A stretch of DNA of 17,336 nucleotides from Candidatus Rifleibacteriota bacterium (GCA_016213865.1 JACQZL010000072.1:3538-20873); one strand, 5' to 3'; shown: positions 7,981 through 15,533, numbered from the stretch's first letter. Notes: generated from the sequence alone by a model not told the origin. A program made the numbers and translations.

Positions 7981-8724
7981 TCACGTCACCATTCCGCCGT
8001 CGACCTGAAGGACCTGGCCCGTGATGTAGGCAGCCTCGTCGCTGACCAGGAACGCGACCGCGCGTGCCACGTCTTCGACGGTCCCCAGACGATTCAGAGG
8101 TATCTGGCGGAGGAGTTCGGCTTTGCGGGCTTCCGACAGCCCGTCGGTCATGTCGGTGTCGATGAAACCGGGAGCCACCACGTTGGCCCGGATGGACTTG
8201 GACGCGAATTCCTTCGCGATGGACTTGGTGAAGCCGATGATACCCGCTTTCGAGGCGGCGTAGTTGGCTTGACCCGCGCTTCCGACCAGACCAATCACGC
8301 TTGAGAGGTTCACGATGGCGCCCGCGTGCTGCTTGAGCATGTGGCGGCAGACCTTCCGCGTGAAGAGGAAGGCGCCCTTGAGGTTGACCGCCAGCACACG
8401 ATCCCAGTCGTCCGAAGACATCCGCAGCAAGAGGCCGTCGCGCACGATCCCGGCGTTGTTGACCAGGATGTCGATCCGCTCGAACCGGCGGACCGTCTCG
8501 TCCACGACATCGTCGACCTGCTCCTGGATCGACACGTCGCAGCCGAAACCGGCCGTCGCGACCCCGTGACGCGAGGCGAGCTCCTGGGCCTCCTGGGCCG
8601 CGCGAGTCGAGTCGGTCCCGACCACGACCACCCGGGCTCCGTGCGACGCGAGGAGGGCGGCGACGCTCTTTCCGATGCCGCGCGTCGCGCCCGTCACGAG
8701 GGCGACACGGTCTTTGAGGTGCAT
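7981..8724 (-). CDS. fabG: 3-oxoacyl-[acyl-carrier-protein] reductase
   Basis: 247 residues when started at the ATG at 8724, which gives the standard FabG opening [18 protein letters not shown]. The frame can extend 11 residues to a GTG at 8757 (SEHPTAPNST), but no homologous extension is expected. Short-chain dehydrogenase features are TGATRGIG at 11-18 (NADPH binding), NNAG at 89-92, the catalytic N114, S142, Y155 (NYAASKAG) and K159, and the C-terminal [14 protein letters not shown]. It reduces 3-ketoacyl-ACP to the hydroxyacyl form with NADPH. It is 95 bp after fabD, the loosest spacing among the fab genes, and neither start has a clear Shine-Dalgarno. Confidence 0.95.
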   Translation of the reverse strand: MHLKDRVALVTGATRGIGKSVAALLASHGARVVVVGTDSTRAAQEAQELASRHGVATAGFGCDVSIQEQVDDVVDETVRRFERIDILVNNAGIVRDGLLLRMSSDDWDRVLAVNLKGAFLFTRKVCRHMLKQHAGAIVNLSSVIGLVGSAGQANYAASKAGIIGFTKSIAKEFASKSIRANVVAPGFIDTDMTDGLSEARKAELLRQIPLNRLGTVEDVARAVAFLVSDEAAYITGQVLQVDGGMVT

Positions 8725-8819
8725 GGTCGAGTTGGGTGCAGTCGGGTGTTCGGACACGCCGACAACCGGCGATCCCCGGCTACGAAGGTCCGCTCGGTCG
8801 GCGGAGCGCTAGATGAATA

Positions 8820-9788
8820 TCAGATGGCCGCTGCTTTCGCAAGCCCTTCTGCCCTGAAGAAGCCGAGTGTCTTGTCGAGCGAACCCCGATCCGCGACGTT
8901 CAACATCTGCGCGTCGCGCCGGATCCGGCGCATCAAACCCGACAGGACCCTTCCCGCGCCGAATTCGACGAAGACGTTGACGCCCTGTCCCAGCATCAGT
9001 TCGATGCTCTTCTGCCACAGGACCGGCCGCGTCAGTTGCGCGACGAGGTTCTCTCTCAGCCGGACAGGCTCGACGTGGCCCTGCGCATCGGCGTTGCAGA
9101 CGACCGGGACCCGCGGTCGCCCCAACGGGGCCTTGCCAAGCTCGCGGGCCAGGCCTTCGGCCGCCGGCGCCATCAGCGAACTGTGGAACGGTCCACTGAC
9201 CCGCAGCATCGTCGCCTGACTGGCCCCGCGCGACTTCGCCACCGCCAGCGCTTCCGATAGCGCCTGGACATGGCCCGCCAGCACGACCTGGCCCGGACAG
9301 TTGAGGCCTGCCACCTCCGCGACCCCGGCGCCGGCGACCTCGCGGCAGATCCCACGGACGGTCTCCTCGTCGAGACCCATGACGGCAGCCATGCTCCCGG
9401 TGCCTCCCGGGCACGAGGATTCCATCAACTGGCCGCGTAGCCGGGTCAGGCCGACCGCCGCATCCAGGGACAGCGCCCCGCCCGCCACCAGCGCCGCGTA
9501 CTCGCCGACCGAATGGCCCGCGACGAGCTCGGCGTGGACTCCGCACCGTTCGAAGACCCGCAGGCAGGCCACGCTGGCCGTGACGATCGCCGGCTGCGTG
9601 TTGGCCGTTTGCTGCAACTCCGCCTCGGGGCCTTTCCAGCAGAGGGCCGAAAACGAGCCTCCGAGGACCGCATCCGCCGTCTCGAAGACCTGGCGGGCCT
9701 CGGCGTACTGCTGGGCCAACTCGAGGCCCATTCCGACGACCTGCGAACCCTGGCCGGGGAAGACGAAACCGACCTTCAGTGTCCCCAT
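8820..9788 (-). CDS. fabD: Malonyl-CoA:ACP transacylase
   Basis: 322 residues. The start at 9788 gives MGTLKVGFVFPGQGSQVVGMG, the standard opening, although the frame stays open further upstream inside fabH. Catalytic S93 lies in AGHSVGEYAAL (usually GHSLGE), R118 in TRLRGQLME and H202 in GPFHSSLM. VEFGAGRVLSGLMRRI at 274-289 is also typical. It loads malonyl groups onto ACP for FabH and FabF. Its start overlaps the fabH coding end by 13 bp, so the two are very likely translationally coupled. A GGGGAGG stretch 12 bases before the ATG could be a distant ribosome-binding site. Confidence 0.95.
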   Translation of the reverse strand: MGTLKVGFVFPGQGSQVVGMGLELAQQYAEARQVFETADAVLGGSFSALCWKGPEAELQQTANTQPAIVTASVACLRVFERCGVHAELVAGHSVGEYAALVAGGALSLDAAVGLTRLRGQLMESSCPGGTGSMAAVMGLDEETVRGICREVAGAGVAEVAGLNCPGQVVLAGHVQALSEALAVAKSRGASQATMLRVSGPFHSSLMAPAAEGLARELGKAPLGRPRVPVVCNADAQGHVEPVRLRENLVAQLTRPVLWQKSIELMLGQGVNVFVEFGAGRVLSGLMRRIRRDAQMLNVADRGSLDKTLGFFRAEGLAKAAAI

Positions 9789-10774
9789 CGCAGGACGATG
9801 CCTCCCCAGGTCAGGCCGGCGCCGAAGCCGACCAGCAGGACCCGGCTCCCGTCGACGAGACGGCCCGCGGCGAGCGCCTCGTTCATGGCGAGGCCAATCG
9901 ACGCGGCAACCGTATTCCCGTACCGATCGATGTTGATCGCGACCTGCTCCATCGGGATGCCCAGCCGCTGGACCGCCGCCTGGATGATGCGGATGTTGGC
10001 CTGGTGCGGAATCACCAGGTCGATCTCCTTGGGGGTCATCCCTGCCATCCGGGTGGCCTCGTGGGCCGCCTCGCACATCGCCTTGGCAGCGGTCTTGAAC
10101 GTCTCGCGGCCGTCCATCTTGATGTAGTGCTGTCGCGAGGCCACGGTATCGTGTGAGGGGGGCAGCTTGGCCCCGCCCGCCGGCTGGAACAGGTACTTCA
10201 CGCCGCTGCCGTCGCTACGCAGGTAGCACGACAGGACGCCCCGGTCGTTCCGGGACGGCTCCAGCACCACCGCCGAAGCCGCGTCACCGAAGATGACGCA
10301 GACATTGCGGTCCTGCCAGTCGACCAGCCGAGTTATCGTGTCGGCACCGATGACCAGGACCTTGCGGTACTGGCCGGTTCGAACGAACTGGGACCCCGTG
10401 CTCAGCGCGGCGATGAACCCGCTGCAGGAGCTGCAAATGTCGAACGCGGCCGAGTGGGTTGCCCCCAACCTGTCCTGGACGACGCACGCGGTCGACGGAA
10501 AGACGTAGTCCCCCGTCACCGTGGCAACGATGATCAGCTCCAGGTCCTGGGGCTGGCAGTCGGCCATCTGGAGCGCCTTGTGGGCGGCCGCGACGGCCAT
10601 GTCCGAGGTGCTGAGGCTCTCGTCGAGCACGTGTCGCTCGCCGATCCCAGTCCGAGTGCGGATCCACTCGTCCGAGGTGTCGACCATCTTCTCGAGGTCG
10701 GCGTTGGTCAGCACCTTCTCCGGGACGTACGTCCCGATGCCAGTGATGGCAGCCTTGGGCATGCCGGTCTTCAT
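9776..10774 (-). CDS. fabH: 3-oxoacyl-[acyl-carrier-protein] synthase III
   Basis: 332 residues from the ATG at 10774, chosen because GGAG stands nine bases upstream. Alternatives are GTG 10798, ATG 10789 and ATG 10762 (MPKAAITGIG). The initiating condensing enzyme joins acetyl- or branched acyl-CoA to malonyl-ACP. The Cys-His-Asn triad is visible: C117 in DICSSCSGFIAAL, H257 in IPHQANIRI and N287 in RYGNTVAASIG; GFGAGLTWGG near the C-terminus is diagnostic. Two extra cysteines (C114 and C97) flank the active site, which I note without interpreting. It is first of the fab genes, about 185 bp after rpmF, with plsX missing between them. That gap holds only weak promoter-like hexamers. Confidence 0.95.
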   Translation of the reverse strand: MKTGMPKAAITGIGTYVPEKVLTNADLEKMVDTSDEWIRTRTGIGERHVLDESLSTSDMAVAAAHKALQMADCQPQDLELIIVATVTGDYVFPSTACVVQDRLGATHSAAFDICSSCSGFIAALSTGSQFVRTGQYRKVLVIGADTITRLVDWQDRNVCVIFGDAASAVVLEPSRNDRGVLSCYLRSDGSGVKYLFQPAGGAKLPPSHDTVASRQHYIKMDGRETFKTAAKAMCEAAHEATRMAGMTPKEIDLVIPHQANIRIIQAAVQRLGIPMEQVAINIDRYGNTVAASIGLAMNEALAAGRLVDGSRVLLVGFGAGLTWGGIVLRWGH

Positions 10775-10959
10775 CACGCTGCACTCCATGGGCGGCACGC
10801 GGGCCCGACCTGCCGCAGGGTGGCGGCAACGGCGGTGCGAATGCCAGACCCAAACGAAGAACGCCCCTCCCCCGACGATCCTACGCCGGCAGGCATCTCG
10901 ATTCGAGCGTAGCCACCCGACAGCCGGTCGCTATCGTGTGAAATGCGCCTCCGAACGGC

Positions 10960-11139
10960 TCAACCCTCGACATGCAGGACATCGAAGTCCTTGTAGTACC
11001 CGCAGGACGGGCAGGCGCGGTGCGGCAGCTTCTCCTCATGGCAGCGAGGGCAGCGGCAGACGCCCGGGAGGGCGAGCTTGTCCTGAGACCGGCGGTTGTC
11101 ACGGCGCGAACGAGCGGTTTTTCTCTTGGGAACAGGCAT
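10960..11139 (-). CDS. rpmF: Large ribosomal subunit protein bL32
   Basis: 59 residues: a basic N-terminus MPVPKRKTARSRRDNRRS, then a zinc ribbon with C30-x2-C33 and C43-x2-C46 (CPRCHEE... CPSCGYY), ending YKDFDVLHVEG. This is the cysteine-containing (zinc-binding) bL32 form. AAGGAG lies ten bases before the ATG at 11139. It is the first gene of the minus-strand block and is served by a strong promoter. rpmF in front of fab genes is a common bacterial order and ties ribosome and membrane synthesis. Confidence 0.97.
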   Translation of the reverse strand: MPVPKRKTARSRRDNRRSQDKLALPGVCRCPRCHEEKLPHRACPSCGYYKDFDVLHVEG

Positions 11140-11186
11140 GACGGCTGAACTCCTTGAAAGGAAAAGGCTCCAAAAAAAGAGCAGGC

Positions 11187-11215
11187 AGTATACCGCCAGT
11201 GGCCAGGCGAGTCAA
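11187..11215 (-). promoter_or_regulatory. Sigma-70 type promoter of rpmF and the fab block
   Basis: On the minus strand, TTGACT (11210-11215) and TATACT (11187-11192) are separated by exactly 17 bp. Each hexamer matches consensus at 5 of 6 positions. It leaves a leader of about 45 nt before the rpmF ATG, containing a short pyrimidine/T-rich run. The repeat element begins 14 bp upstream of the -35 box. Confidence 0.85.
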
Positions 11216-11228
11216 CCCGCGGTTCGGT

Positions 11229-11551
11229 CGCGGGTGCATGCTCTACGCGTGGGTAGTCTTCCGAGCGCGGCCGGAACAAGTAGCCGGTGGCCGGTATCCG
11301 GTAGCGAGGGCTCGTTGCAGGGCTCCAGATGGGCTGCTGGTTGGTTCGCAGGGGACACCGAACGAGCTCGCAGATGGGACCACGCGGGCGCGAGACTGCC
11401 GCTGGATGAGGATCCCCTTGCCAACCGTCCGCAGCCTGCCGGCGATCCGGCATCACCGGCTACCGGCTACTGGCAACCGGTTGCCGGTCACCGGCCACCG
11501 GTTCCGGCTCTGGATGAGCCATCAGACTACCCATGCGCAGAGTATGCACCC
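11229..11551. mobile_element. Miniature repeat element with 28-bp terminal inverted repeats (copy A)
   Basis: The first 28 bp (11229-11256, GGGTGCATGCTCT...GGGTAGTCT) are repeated inverted at 11524-11551 with three mismatches. Between them lie heptamer-periodic ACCGGCT-like runs (11282-11305 and 11454-11509) and a stretch (11332-11551) found again inverted at 13374-13586. No convincing gene is inside. The size (323 bp), terminal repeats and lack of coding suggest a MITE-like non-autonomous element or dispersed intergenic repeat. I saw no clear target-site duplication. This fills most of the 507-bp gap between rpmF and the cupin gene. Confidence 0.7.
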
Positions 11552-11646
11552 TTCGGCCTCGCCTGTCCGTTCCTTCGCGCGAGGCCCCAGTCCTGGCAAC
11601 CTGGGACCCGCGGTGCCCCGGGACCGGCCCACGCAGACTGCGTCCC

Positions 11647-12171
11647 CTATCGCGTCAGGTAGCGGATCTGCGGCTCGAACGCCGGATAGCGGGCCAGGAG
11701 AGGTTCGCGCTGGCCATGCTCGTAGTCCGAGAAGTGAAAGCCCGGGGCCATCGTCGTGCCCAGCAGCGCGACCAGCCCACCTGCTGCCAGCCGGGCACCC
11801 TGCCAGCAGCCGGCCGGGACGACGAACTGAGGGGTCTGGCCCGCCAGCAGATCCTGCCCGAGACACACCTCACGGCCGGTCCCGTCCGGCGCCAGCACCA
11901 GGAGGTCGACCGGATCGCCCAGGTAGAAGTGGTAGATCTCGTCGCCGCGCAGCCGGTGCAGGGCCGAAAACGCCTGGGGCGCCAAGAGGTAGTAGATCGC
12001 GGTTCCAGCCGCGCGAGAGCCGCTGCATCCGTCCGGCAACGCGGAAGAGGGAAGCTCGTGCGAAGAGCGCCAGGTCTCGCGATAGAAGCCCCCTTCCAGC
12101 GGCAGGGGCTTCAGCTCGAGGATGCGGATGAGCTCCTCGGGCGCCCAGTTTGTCGTGTCGAAGTGTCTCAC
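11647..12171 (-). CDS. Cupin superfamily protein, DUF985 (Cupin_5) type
   Basis: 174 residues spanning the whole DUF985 domain: GGFYRETWRS at 27-36, TAIYYLL at 57-63, SALHRLRGDEIYHFYLGDP at 69-87, VVPAGCWQGARL at 117-128 and APGFHFSDYE at 142-151. These are the standard conserved blocks of the family, which forms a small beta-barrel like yeast YML079w. The biochemical role of the family is not settled. Start: the frame is open far upstream, but the GTG at 12171 gives the family-length protein (VRHFDTTNW). It overlaps the TGA of the propeller lipoprotein as GTGA, so translation is probably coupled. No signal peptide. The stop at 11647 is 95 bp from the repeat element. Confidence 0.88.
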   Translation of the reverse strand: MRHFDTTNWAPEELIRILELKPLPLEGGFYRETWRSSHELPSSALPDGCSGSRAAGTAIYYLLAPQAFSALHRLRGDEIYHFYLGDPVDLLVLAPDGTGREVCLGQDLLAGQTPQFVVPAGCWQGARLAAGGLVALLGTTMAPGFHFSDYEHGQREPLLARYPAFEPQIRYLTR

Positions 12172-13325
12172 TGATAGCCCAGGACGGCCACGCCGTCCTC
12201 GGTGCCGGCGAAGATGGTCCGGCTCGCCGGGTCCATGGCCAGGGCCGTCACGCTGTCGTCGGGGAGGCCGCGCTCGGCATTGAAGACCTCGAGCTGGGTC
12301 CCCGAGAGCCGCGCCAGGCCGCCCTTCGTCGCGACCAGCACGGTCGCTCCGTCGAGCAGGACGGCATGGACCACGGCCGAGGGGAGCGCGAGGTTGCCCT
12401 TGACCGGGATCCGCGTCAGGTTGTCGTCCTTGACGATGTACTTGGTGTGCTCGCCCGTGTAGCTGAGCCACTTGCCGTCGAAGACCGAGAACCCGATGTC
12501 CGTCGCCACCAGCACCTTGTTCGTGAGCGCGTCGAAGAGGACGCGGTTGACGAAGTTGCCGGCTATCTCGCAGTTGCCGAGCTCGTCCGTCACGACCTTC
12601 TCGCTCTTGATGTCCTGGTATGAGCCGAAGAAGTGCTCCCACTTGCCGGCCGGCGGCGTGAAGTGCAGGAGGCCGAACTTGGTGCCCGCCCACAGCTCGC
12701 CCTCCTTGCCGGCGGCCAGCGACAGGATGTGCTGCGCGGACGTCTGGTTGCGCGTGAGGGGCGGATCGGGAGTCAACTTCTCGAACCCCTTGCCCGGCTC
12801 GATCCGTTCGATGCCCGTGGTCCGGCCCACATACAGCCATCCCTGGCAACTGACGATGGCGTTCACCCGGCCGCTCTCGTCGCTCGACCAGCCGCCGGCC
12901 GGGTCCCGTACGCCGTAGCCGAAGGTCGTTCCGAGCAGGATGCGGCCGCCATCCGTCTGCAGGTCGGTGACCTCCTGATTGGCGAAGCGGCCGGAGGTCT
13001 CGTCGTCCTTGATGGCGGTCAGGGTGCGGGTGGCCGGATCGAAGGCGGCCGACACCAGACCCGAGCGGGTCCCGACCCAGAGGGTCTTGTCGGCCAGGCA
13101 CAGGGCGGTAACCCAGGCCGCCTTGCCCTGGCCGGTCTCGAACGTTGAGAAGACCTTCAGCGAACGGGCCACCTGGCCCTTCGCATCGGCACCGTTGGCC
13201 GCGGATGACGCAGGCTTGCCGCCACCTCCCGTGCACCCGGTGGCCAGTGCGGCGAGCGCGACAGCGGCCGCGACGAGAACGGGCAAGCCGACAAGACGAA
13301 ACGCGGGAGAGGCTGGAGCACGCAT
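12168..13325 (-). CDS. Lipoprotein with seven-bladed propeller of two-component-propeller (Reg_prop) type repeats
   Basis: 385 residues. The signal peptide (1-30) ends in the lipobox LATG|C, with C31 the lipidated residue, followed by a Gly/Ala/Ser linker. Seven evenly spaced WxGTxxGL-type motifs are seen: WVGTRSGL 83, LLGTTFGY 130, YVGRTTGI 165, WAGTKFGL 212, LVATDIGF 272, LVATKGGL 330 and FAGTEDGV 372. These are the hallmarks of the repeats found in periplasmic sensors of hybrid two-component systems, enough for one complete propeller. No kinase or DNA-binding part follows, so it is a free membrane-anchored propeller, perhaps a ligand-binding or assembly partner. The ATG at 13325 has TAGACT seven bases upstream, which hints at a near-leaderless transcript. 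It is followed, overlapping, by the cupin. Confidence 0.85.
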   Translation of the reverse strand: MRAPASPAFRLVGLPVLVAAAVALAALATGCTGGGGKPASSAANGADAKGQVARSLKVFSTFETGQGKAAWVTALCLADKTLWVGTRSGLVSAAFDPATRTLTAIKDDETSGRFANQEVTDLQTDGGRILLGTTFGYGVRDPAGGWSSDESGRVNAIVSCQGWLYVGRTTGIERIEPGKGFEKLTPDPPLTRNQTSAQHILSLAAGKEGELWAGTKFGLLHFTPPAGKWEHFFGSYQDIKSEKVVTDELGNCEIAGNFVNRVLFDALTNKVLVATDIGFSVFDGKWLSYTGEHTKYIVKDDNLTRIPVKGNLALPSAVVHAVLLDGATVLVATKGGLARLSGTQLEVFNAERGLPDDSVTALAMDPASRTIFAGTEDGVAVLGYQ

Positions 13326-13373
13326 ACCCTCAGTCTAGCAAAGCCGCCCGATTTGTACGTGGGACACGCACGC

Positions 13374-13586
13374 GGGTGCATCCTCTGCGCATGGGTAGTC
13401 TGATGGCTCATCCAGAGCCGGAACCGGTGACAGGCAACCGGTTGCCGGTAGCCAGTAGCCAGTGATGCCGGATCGCCGGCAGGCTGCGGACGGTTGGCAA
13501 GGGGATCCTCATCCAGCGGCAGTCTCGCGCTCGCGTGGTCCCATCTGCGGGCTCGTTCGGCGTCCCCTGCGAACCAACCAGCAGCC
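13374..13586. repeat. Repeat copy B, inverted and truncated relative to copy A
   Basis: This 213-bp stretch matches the reverse complement of 11332-11551 almost base for base, differing mainly by a 7-bp length change and scattered substitutions. Its left end carries the same 28-bp terminal motif (13374-13401). The other end stops at CCAGCAGCC, 10 bp before the HAMP gene start, and lacks the about 100 bp and second terminal repeat present in copy A. Confidence 0.9.
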
Positions 13587-13596
13587 GCCCCCCGCG

Positions 13597-14226
13597 ATGA
13601 TCACCCACAGGCGGCGCAGCTTTGTATCCAAGCCGACATTCCAGCTCAAGTTGACCATCATCTTCATGCTGATGGTCACCATCGTGGCCAACCTGGTGGG
13701 CGGGATCTGCTACCTGCTCATCTCCGAGAAGGTCCAGGACCTCCTCGAGAAGGGCGGCGATCGCGTCGCCCCAGAGCTGACCATGCGCGACATCGCCAAC
13801 TTCCTCATCCCACGCATCCTCGTCGCCGAGGGATTCAGTCTCTGTTTTGTCTTCCTCCTATCCATCCTGGTGACTCACACCATTGCCGGACCCGTCTACC
13901 GCATGGAGAAGATCGCCAAGGAGGTCGGCACGGGCAACCTGGCCATCGTGACGACCTTGCGCCCGCGGGATGAGCTCAAGGAGCTGGCCGACGCCTTCAA
14001 CGTGATGACCCGAGGCCTCGCCGAGAAGATCAGCGCCGTACAGATCGAGGTCGTGGCGCTCGAGAAGGCCTGCGAGGGCAAGGGCGACTTCACTCGGGTC
14101 AAGGAACTGCTCCAGCAGTTCCGCCTCCCGGAACATCTGGAAGTCGCCATGGACGACGAGGAAGAGCTCGGCGAAGAGGGCGGCGATGCCGGCACCTCGG
14201 CCCCGCAGGAGCAACCGGCGGCCTGA
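13597..14226 (+). CDS. Stand-alone HAMP-domain membrane protein
   Basis: 209 residues from the ATG at 13597. The open frame extends to 13462, but that part lies in repeat copy B and its peptide also appears in copy A, so it is not part of the gene. Membrane helix 1 is about 19-42 and helix 2 about 71-93, separated by only about 28 outside residues, too few for a classical sensor domain. A HAMP domain follows (94-147: THTIAGPVYRMEKIAKEVGTGNL... LRPRDELKELADAFNVM), with the conserved Pro at 99 and Asp-Glu at 125-126. The tail is acidic and Gly/Ala/Pro-rich; there is no kinase, cyclase or chemoreceptor output domain. HAMP domains relay signals between membrane and cytoplasm, so it may partner another protein. 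No Shine-Dalgarno is visible. The TIG lipoprotein follows 13 bp later, likely an operon. Confidence 0.85.
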   Translation: MITHRRRSFVSKPTFQLKLTIIFMLMVTIVANLVGGICYLLISEKVQDLLEKGGDRVAPELTMRDIANFLIPRILVAEGFSLCFVFLLSILVTHTIAGPVYRMEKIAKEVGTGNLAIVTTLRPRDELKELADAFNVMTRGLAEKISAVQIEVVALEKACEGKGDFTRVKELLQQFRLPEHLEVAMDDEEELGEEGGDAGTSAPQEQPAA

Positions 14227-14239
14227 GGCCGCGTGACCC

Positions 14240-15094
14240 GTGGCGTCGCCGCTCGTCTCCCGACTCTGCGGTAAGGGCCGCGGCGCCTTCAGCGGCGCCA
14301 CGTCTGGCCGGCCGCTCGGCTTGCTGACGGCCCTCCTTGGCGCGCAGGTCTTGCTGATCGCGTTCGGCCTGGGCACCGGCTGCGGGCCCGACGATCTGCC
14401 CCCCGGCGTCCTCCCAGGCACCATCATCAGCTACGAGCCCACGCGCGTCTCCACCGGAACGTCTGGCGGCACGACAGGGGCGTCGCTCTCCATCACCAAC
14501 ATCACCCCCACGTCCCCGACCGCCGGGACGACCGTGACCATCACGGGCCGGGGGTTCGGGACCGACGCCAAGCTGCTCGCCTTTCAGTACCCCGCCGCCG
14601 CCGTATCCGCGTCTCGCATCGACAGCGCGCGCCCCGAGCTCACGCCCGTGGTGTACGCGAGCAGCGTGACGACGGCGACCGACACCAGCCTGATCGTCCG
14701 GCTGCCCGCCGACATCATCTCGGGCTCCGTGCTGATCGGGGTCCGCGCGTCGGCGGCTTCCACCAGCGGCCCTTCGCAGTTCGTCACGCTCGTTCGGGTC
14801 AGCAACAGCGTGACTCTCAACATCACGCCGAGGATCTTGAGCCTCCAGGGGCTCACAGCCCCCGGCAGCACGTTCAGTCTCGAGGTCACCGGCGCCAGCC
14901 CCAAGCTCTCGAGCAACACCGTCCGGTTCCTTTCCGCGTCGGCCGTCGAAATCGGCAGCGCGCTGGCCTCCGAGGTCGTCTTCAATCCGGGTCTGACCAG
15001 CGGCTTGTCGGCCTCCGTGCCATCGACCCTGACCACTCCCGTCGCCCGCTTGATCTTCGACGTCTCGGGTCGCAAGAGCGCGCCATTTCCGTGA
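14240..15094 (+). CDS. Lipoprotein with IPT/TIG domain
   Basis: 284 residues. A hydrophobic signal segment (about 27-43) leads to the lipobox LGTG|C with C48 the lipidated residue. The long N-terminal stretch before it suggests that the GTG at 14240 may be slightly too early. An IPT/TIG immunoglobulin-like domain is clear at about 84-185: ITNITPTSPTAGTTVTITGRGFG, a substituted middle strand, and GPSQFVTL at its end. A second, weaker beta-rich region with a similar opening (LNITPRILSLQGLTAPGSTFSLEVTG, about 193-284) runs to the stop. TIG domains are found in surface and periplasmic proteins, often binding glycans or other proteins. It sits 13 bp after the HAMP gene, with GAGG at 14225, and stops 19 bp before the tRNA promoter. 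Confidence 0.82.
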   Translation: MASPLVSRLCGKGRGAFSGATSGRPLGLLTALLGAQVLLIAFGLGTGCGPDDLPPGVLPGTIISYEPTRVSTGTSGGTTGASLSITNITPTSPTAGTTVTITGRGFGTDAKLLAFQYPAAAVSASRIDSARPELTPVVYASSVTTATDTSLIVRLPADIISGSVLIGVRASAASTSGPSQFVTLVRVSNSVTLNITPRILSLQGLTAPGSTFSLEVTGASPKLSSNTVRFLSASAVEIGSALASEVVFNPGLTSGLSASVPSTLTTPVARLIFDVSGRKSAPFP

Positions 15095-15112
15095 GTCTGA
15101 AGTAGATTCTTC

Positions 15113-15141
15113 TTGACCACTCGACGACGCCGTGGTAACCT
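15113..15141 (+). promoter_or_regulatory. Promoter of the tRNA-Leu/tRNA-fMet unit
   Basis: TTGACC (15113-15118) and TAACCT (15136-15141) are 17 bp apart. Transcription would start about 7 bases after the -10 box, some 30 bp before the mature tRNA-Leu 5' end, leaving a short leader for RNase P to remove. Confidence 0.75.
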
Positions 15142-15177
15142 AGGTTTCACCTGTGAAGGTGTCCCCGGATATCCTTC

Positions 15178-15261
15178 GCCGGGGTGGCGAAACTGGTAGA
15201 CGCGGGGGACTTAAAATCCCCTGGACCTAGGTCCGTGTCGGTTCGATTCCGACCCTCGGCA
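15178..15261 (+). tRNA. tRNA-Leu (UAA)
   Basis: 84 nt fold cleanly as a class II tRNA. The acceptor GCCGGGG pairs with CCTCGGC (one G-U). The anticodon stem is GGGGA/TCCCC with loop CTTAAAA, giving anticodon UAA at 15212-15214. The long variable arm has a GGACC/GGTCC stem. The T arm is GTCGG-TTCGATT-CCGAC. The discriminator is A at 15261. CCA is not encoded, unlike its neighbour, so it must be added by the CCA enzyme. Confidence 0.98.
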
Positions 15262-15291
15262 TCGAAAGCAGGTATTCCAAATCCGCAAGCG

Positions 15292-15369
<78 letters not shown>

Positions 15370-15401
15370 ATTCAGGCCGGTCCGCTCGTGACGCGGCCAG
15401 C

Positions 15402-15430
15402 GTGAGCCGGGCTCTCGGGTCCGGCTTCAC
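15402..15430 (+). terminator. Imperfect hairpin after the tRNAs (first)
   Basis: GTGAGCCGG (15402-15410) pairs with CCGGCTTCAC (15421-15430) with one bulged base. It lies 34 bp after the tRNA-fMet end. There is no T-tract, so termination is uncertain. Confidence 0.35.
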
Positions 15431-15435
15431 CATTA

Positions 15436-15469
15436 GCGAAGCTTCGTCTCTCGGGAAACGGAGCTTTGC
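15436..15469 (+). terminator. Second hairpin between tRNA-fMet and the BMC gene
   Basis: GCGAAGCTTCGT (15436-15447) pairs with ACGGAGCTTTGC (15458-15469) over 12 positions, two of them G-U, around a 10-nt loop. It follows the first hairpin by five bases. The pair could end the tRNA transcript or be a processed leader of the next gene; I see no T-tract. Confidence 0.4.
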
Positions 15470-15533
15470 GTCCTCTTCGGACTTCTCTGTCCCACTACGT
15501 GCGCGCGTCCTTGCAGGCTGCGCAAATTCGGCA

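Noticed and set aside
10878..10906. Possible separate fabH promoter (TCGAAT-17-TAGGAT on the minus strand)
   Set aside because: Only 3 and 4 of 6 matches to consensus; not strong enough to list, though the 185-bp gap before fabH leaves room for one.
13462..13596. N-terminal extension of the HAMP protein
   Set aside because: The peptide is encoded by the repeat and also appears in copy A at 11333-11456; no homology to HAMP proteins is expected there.
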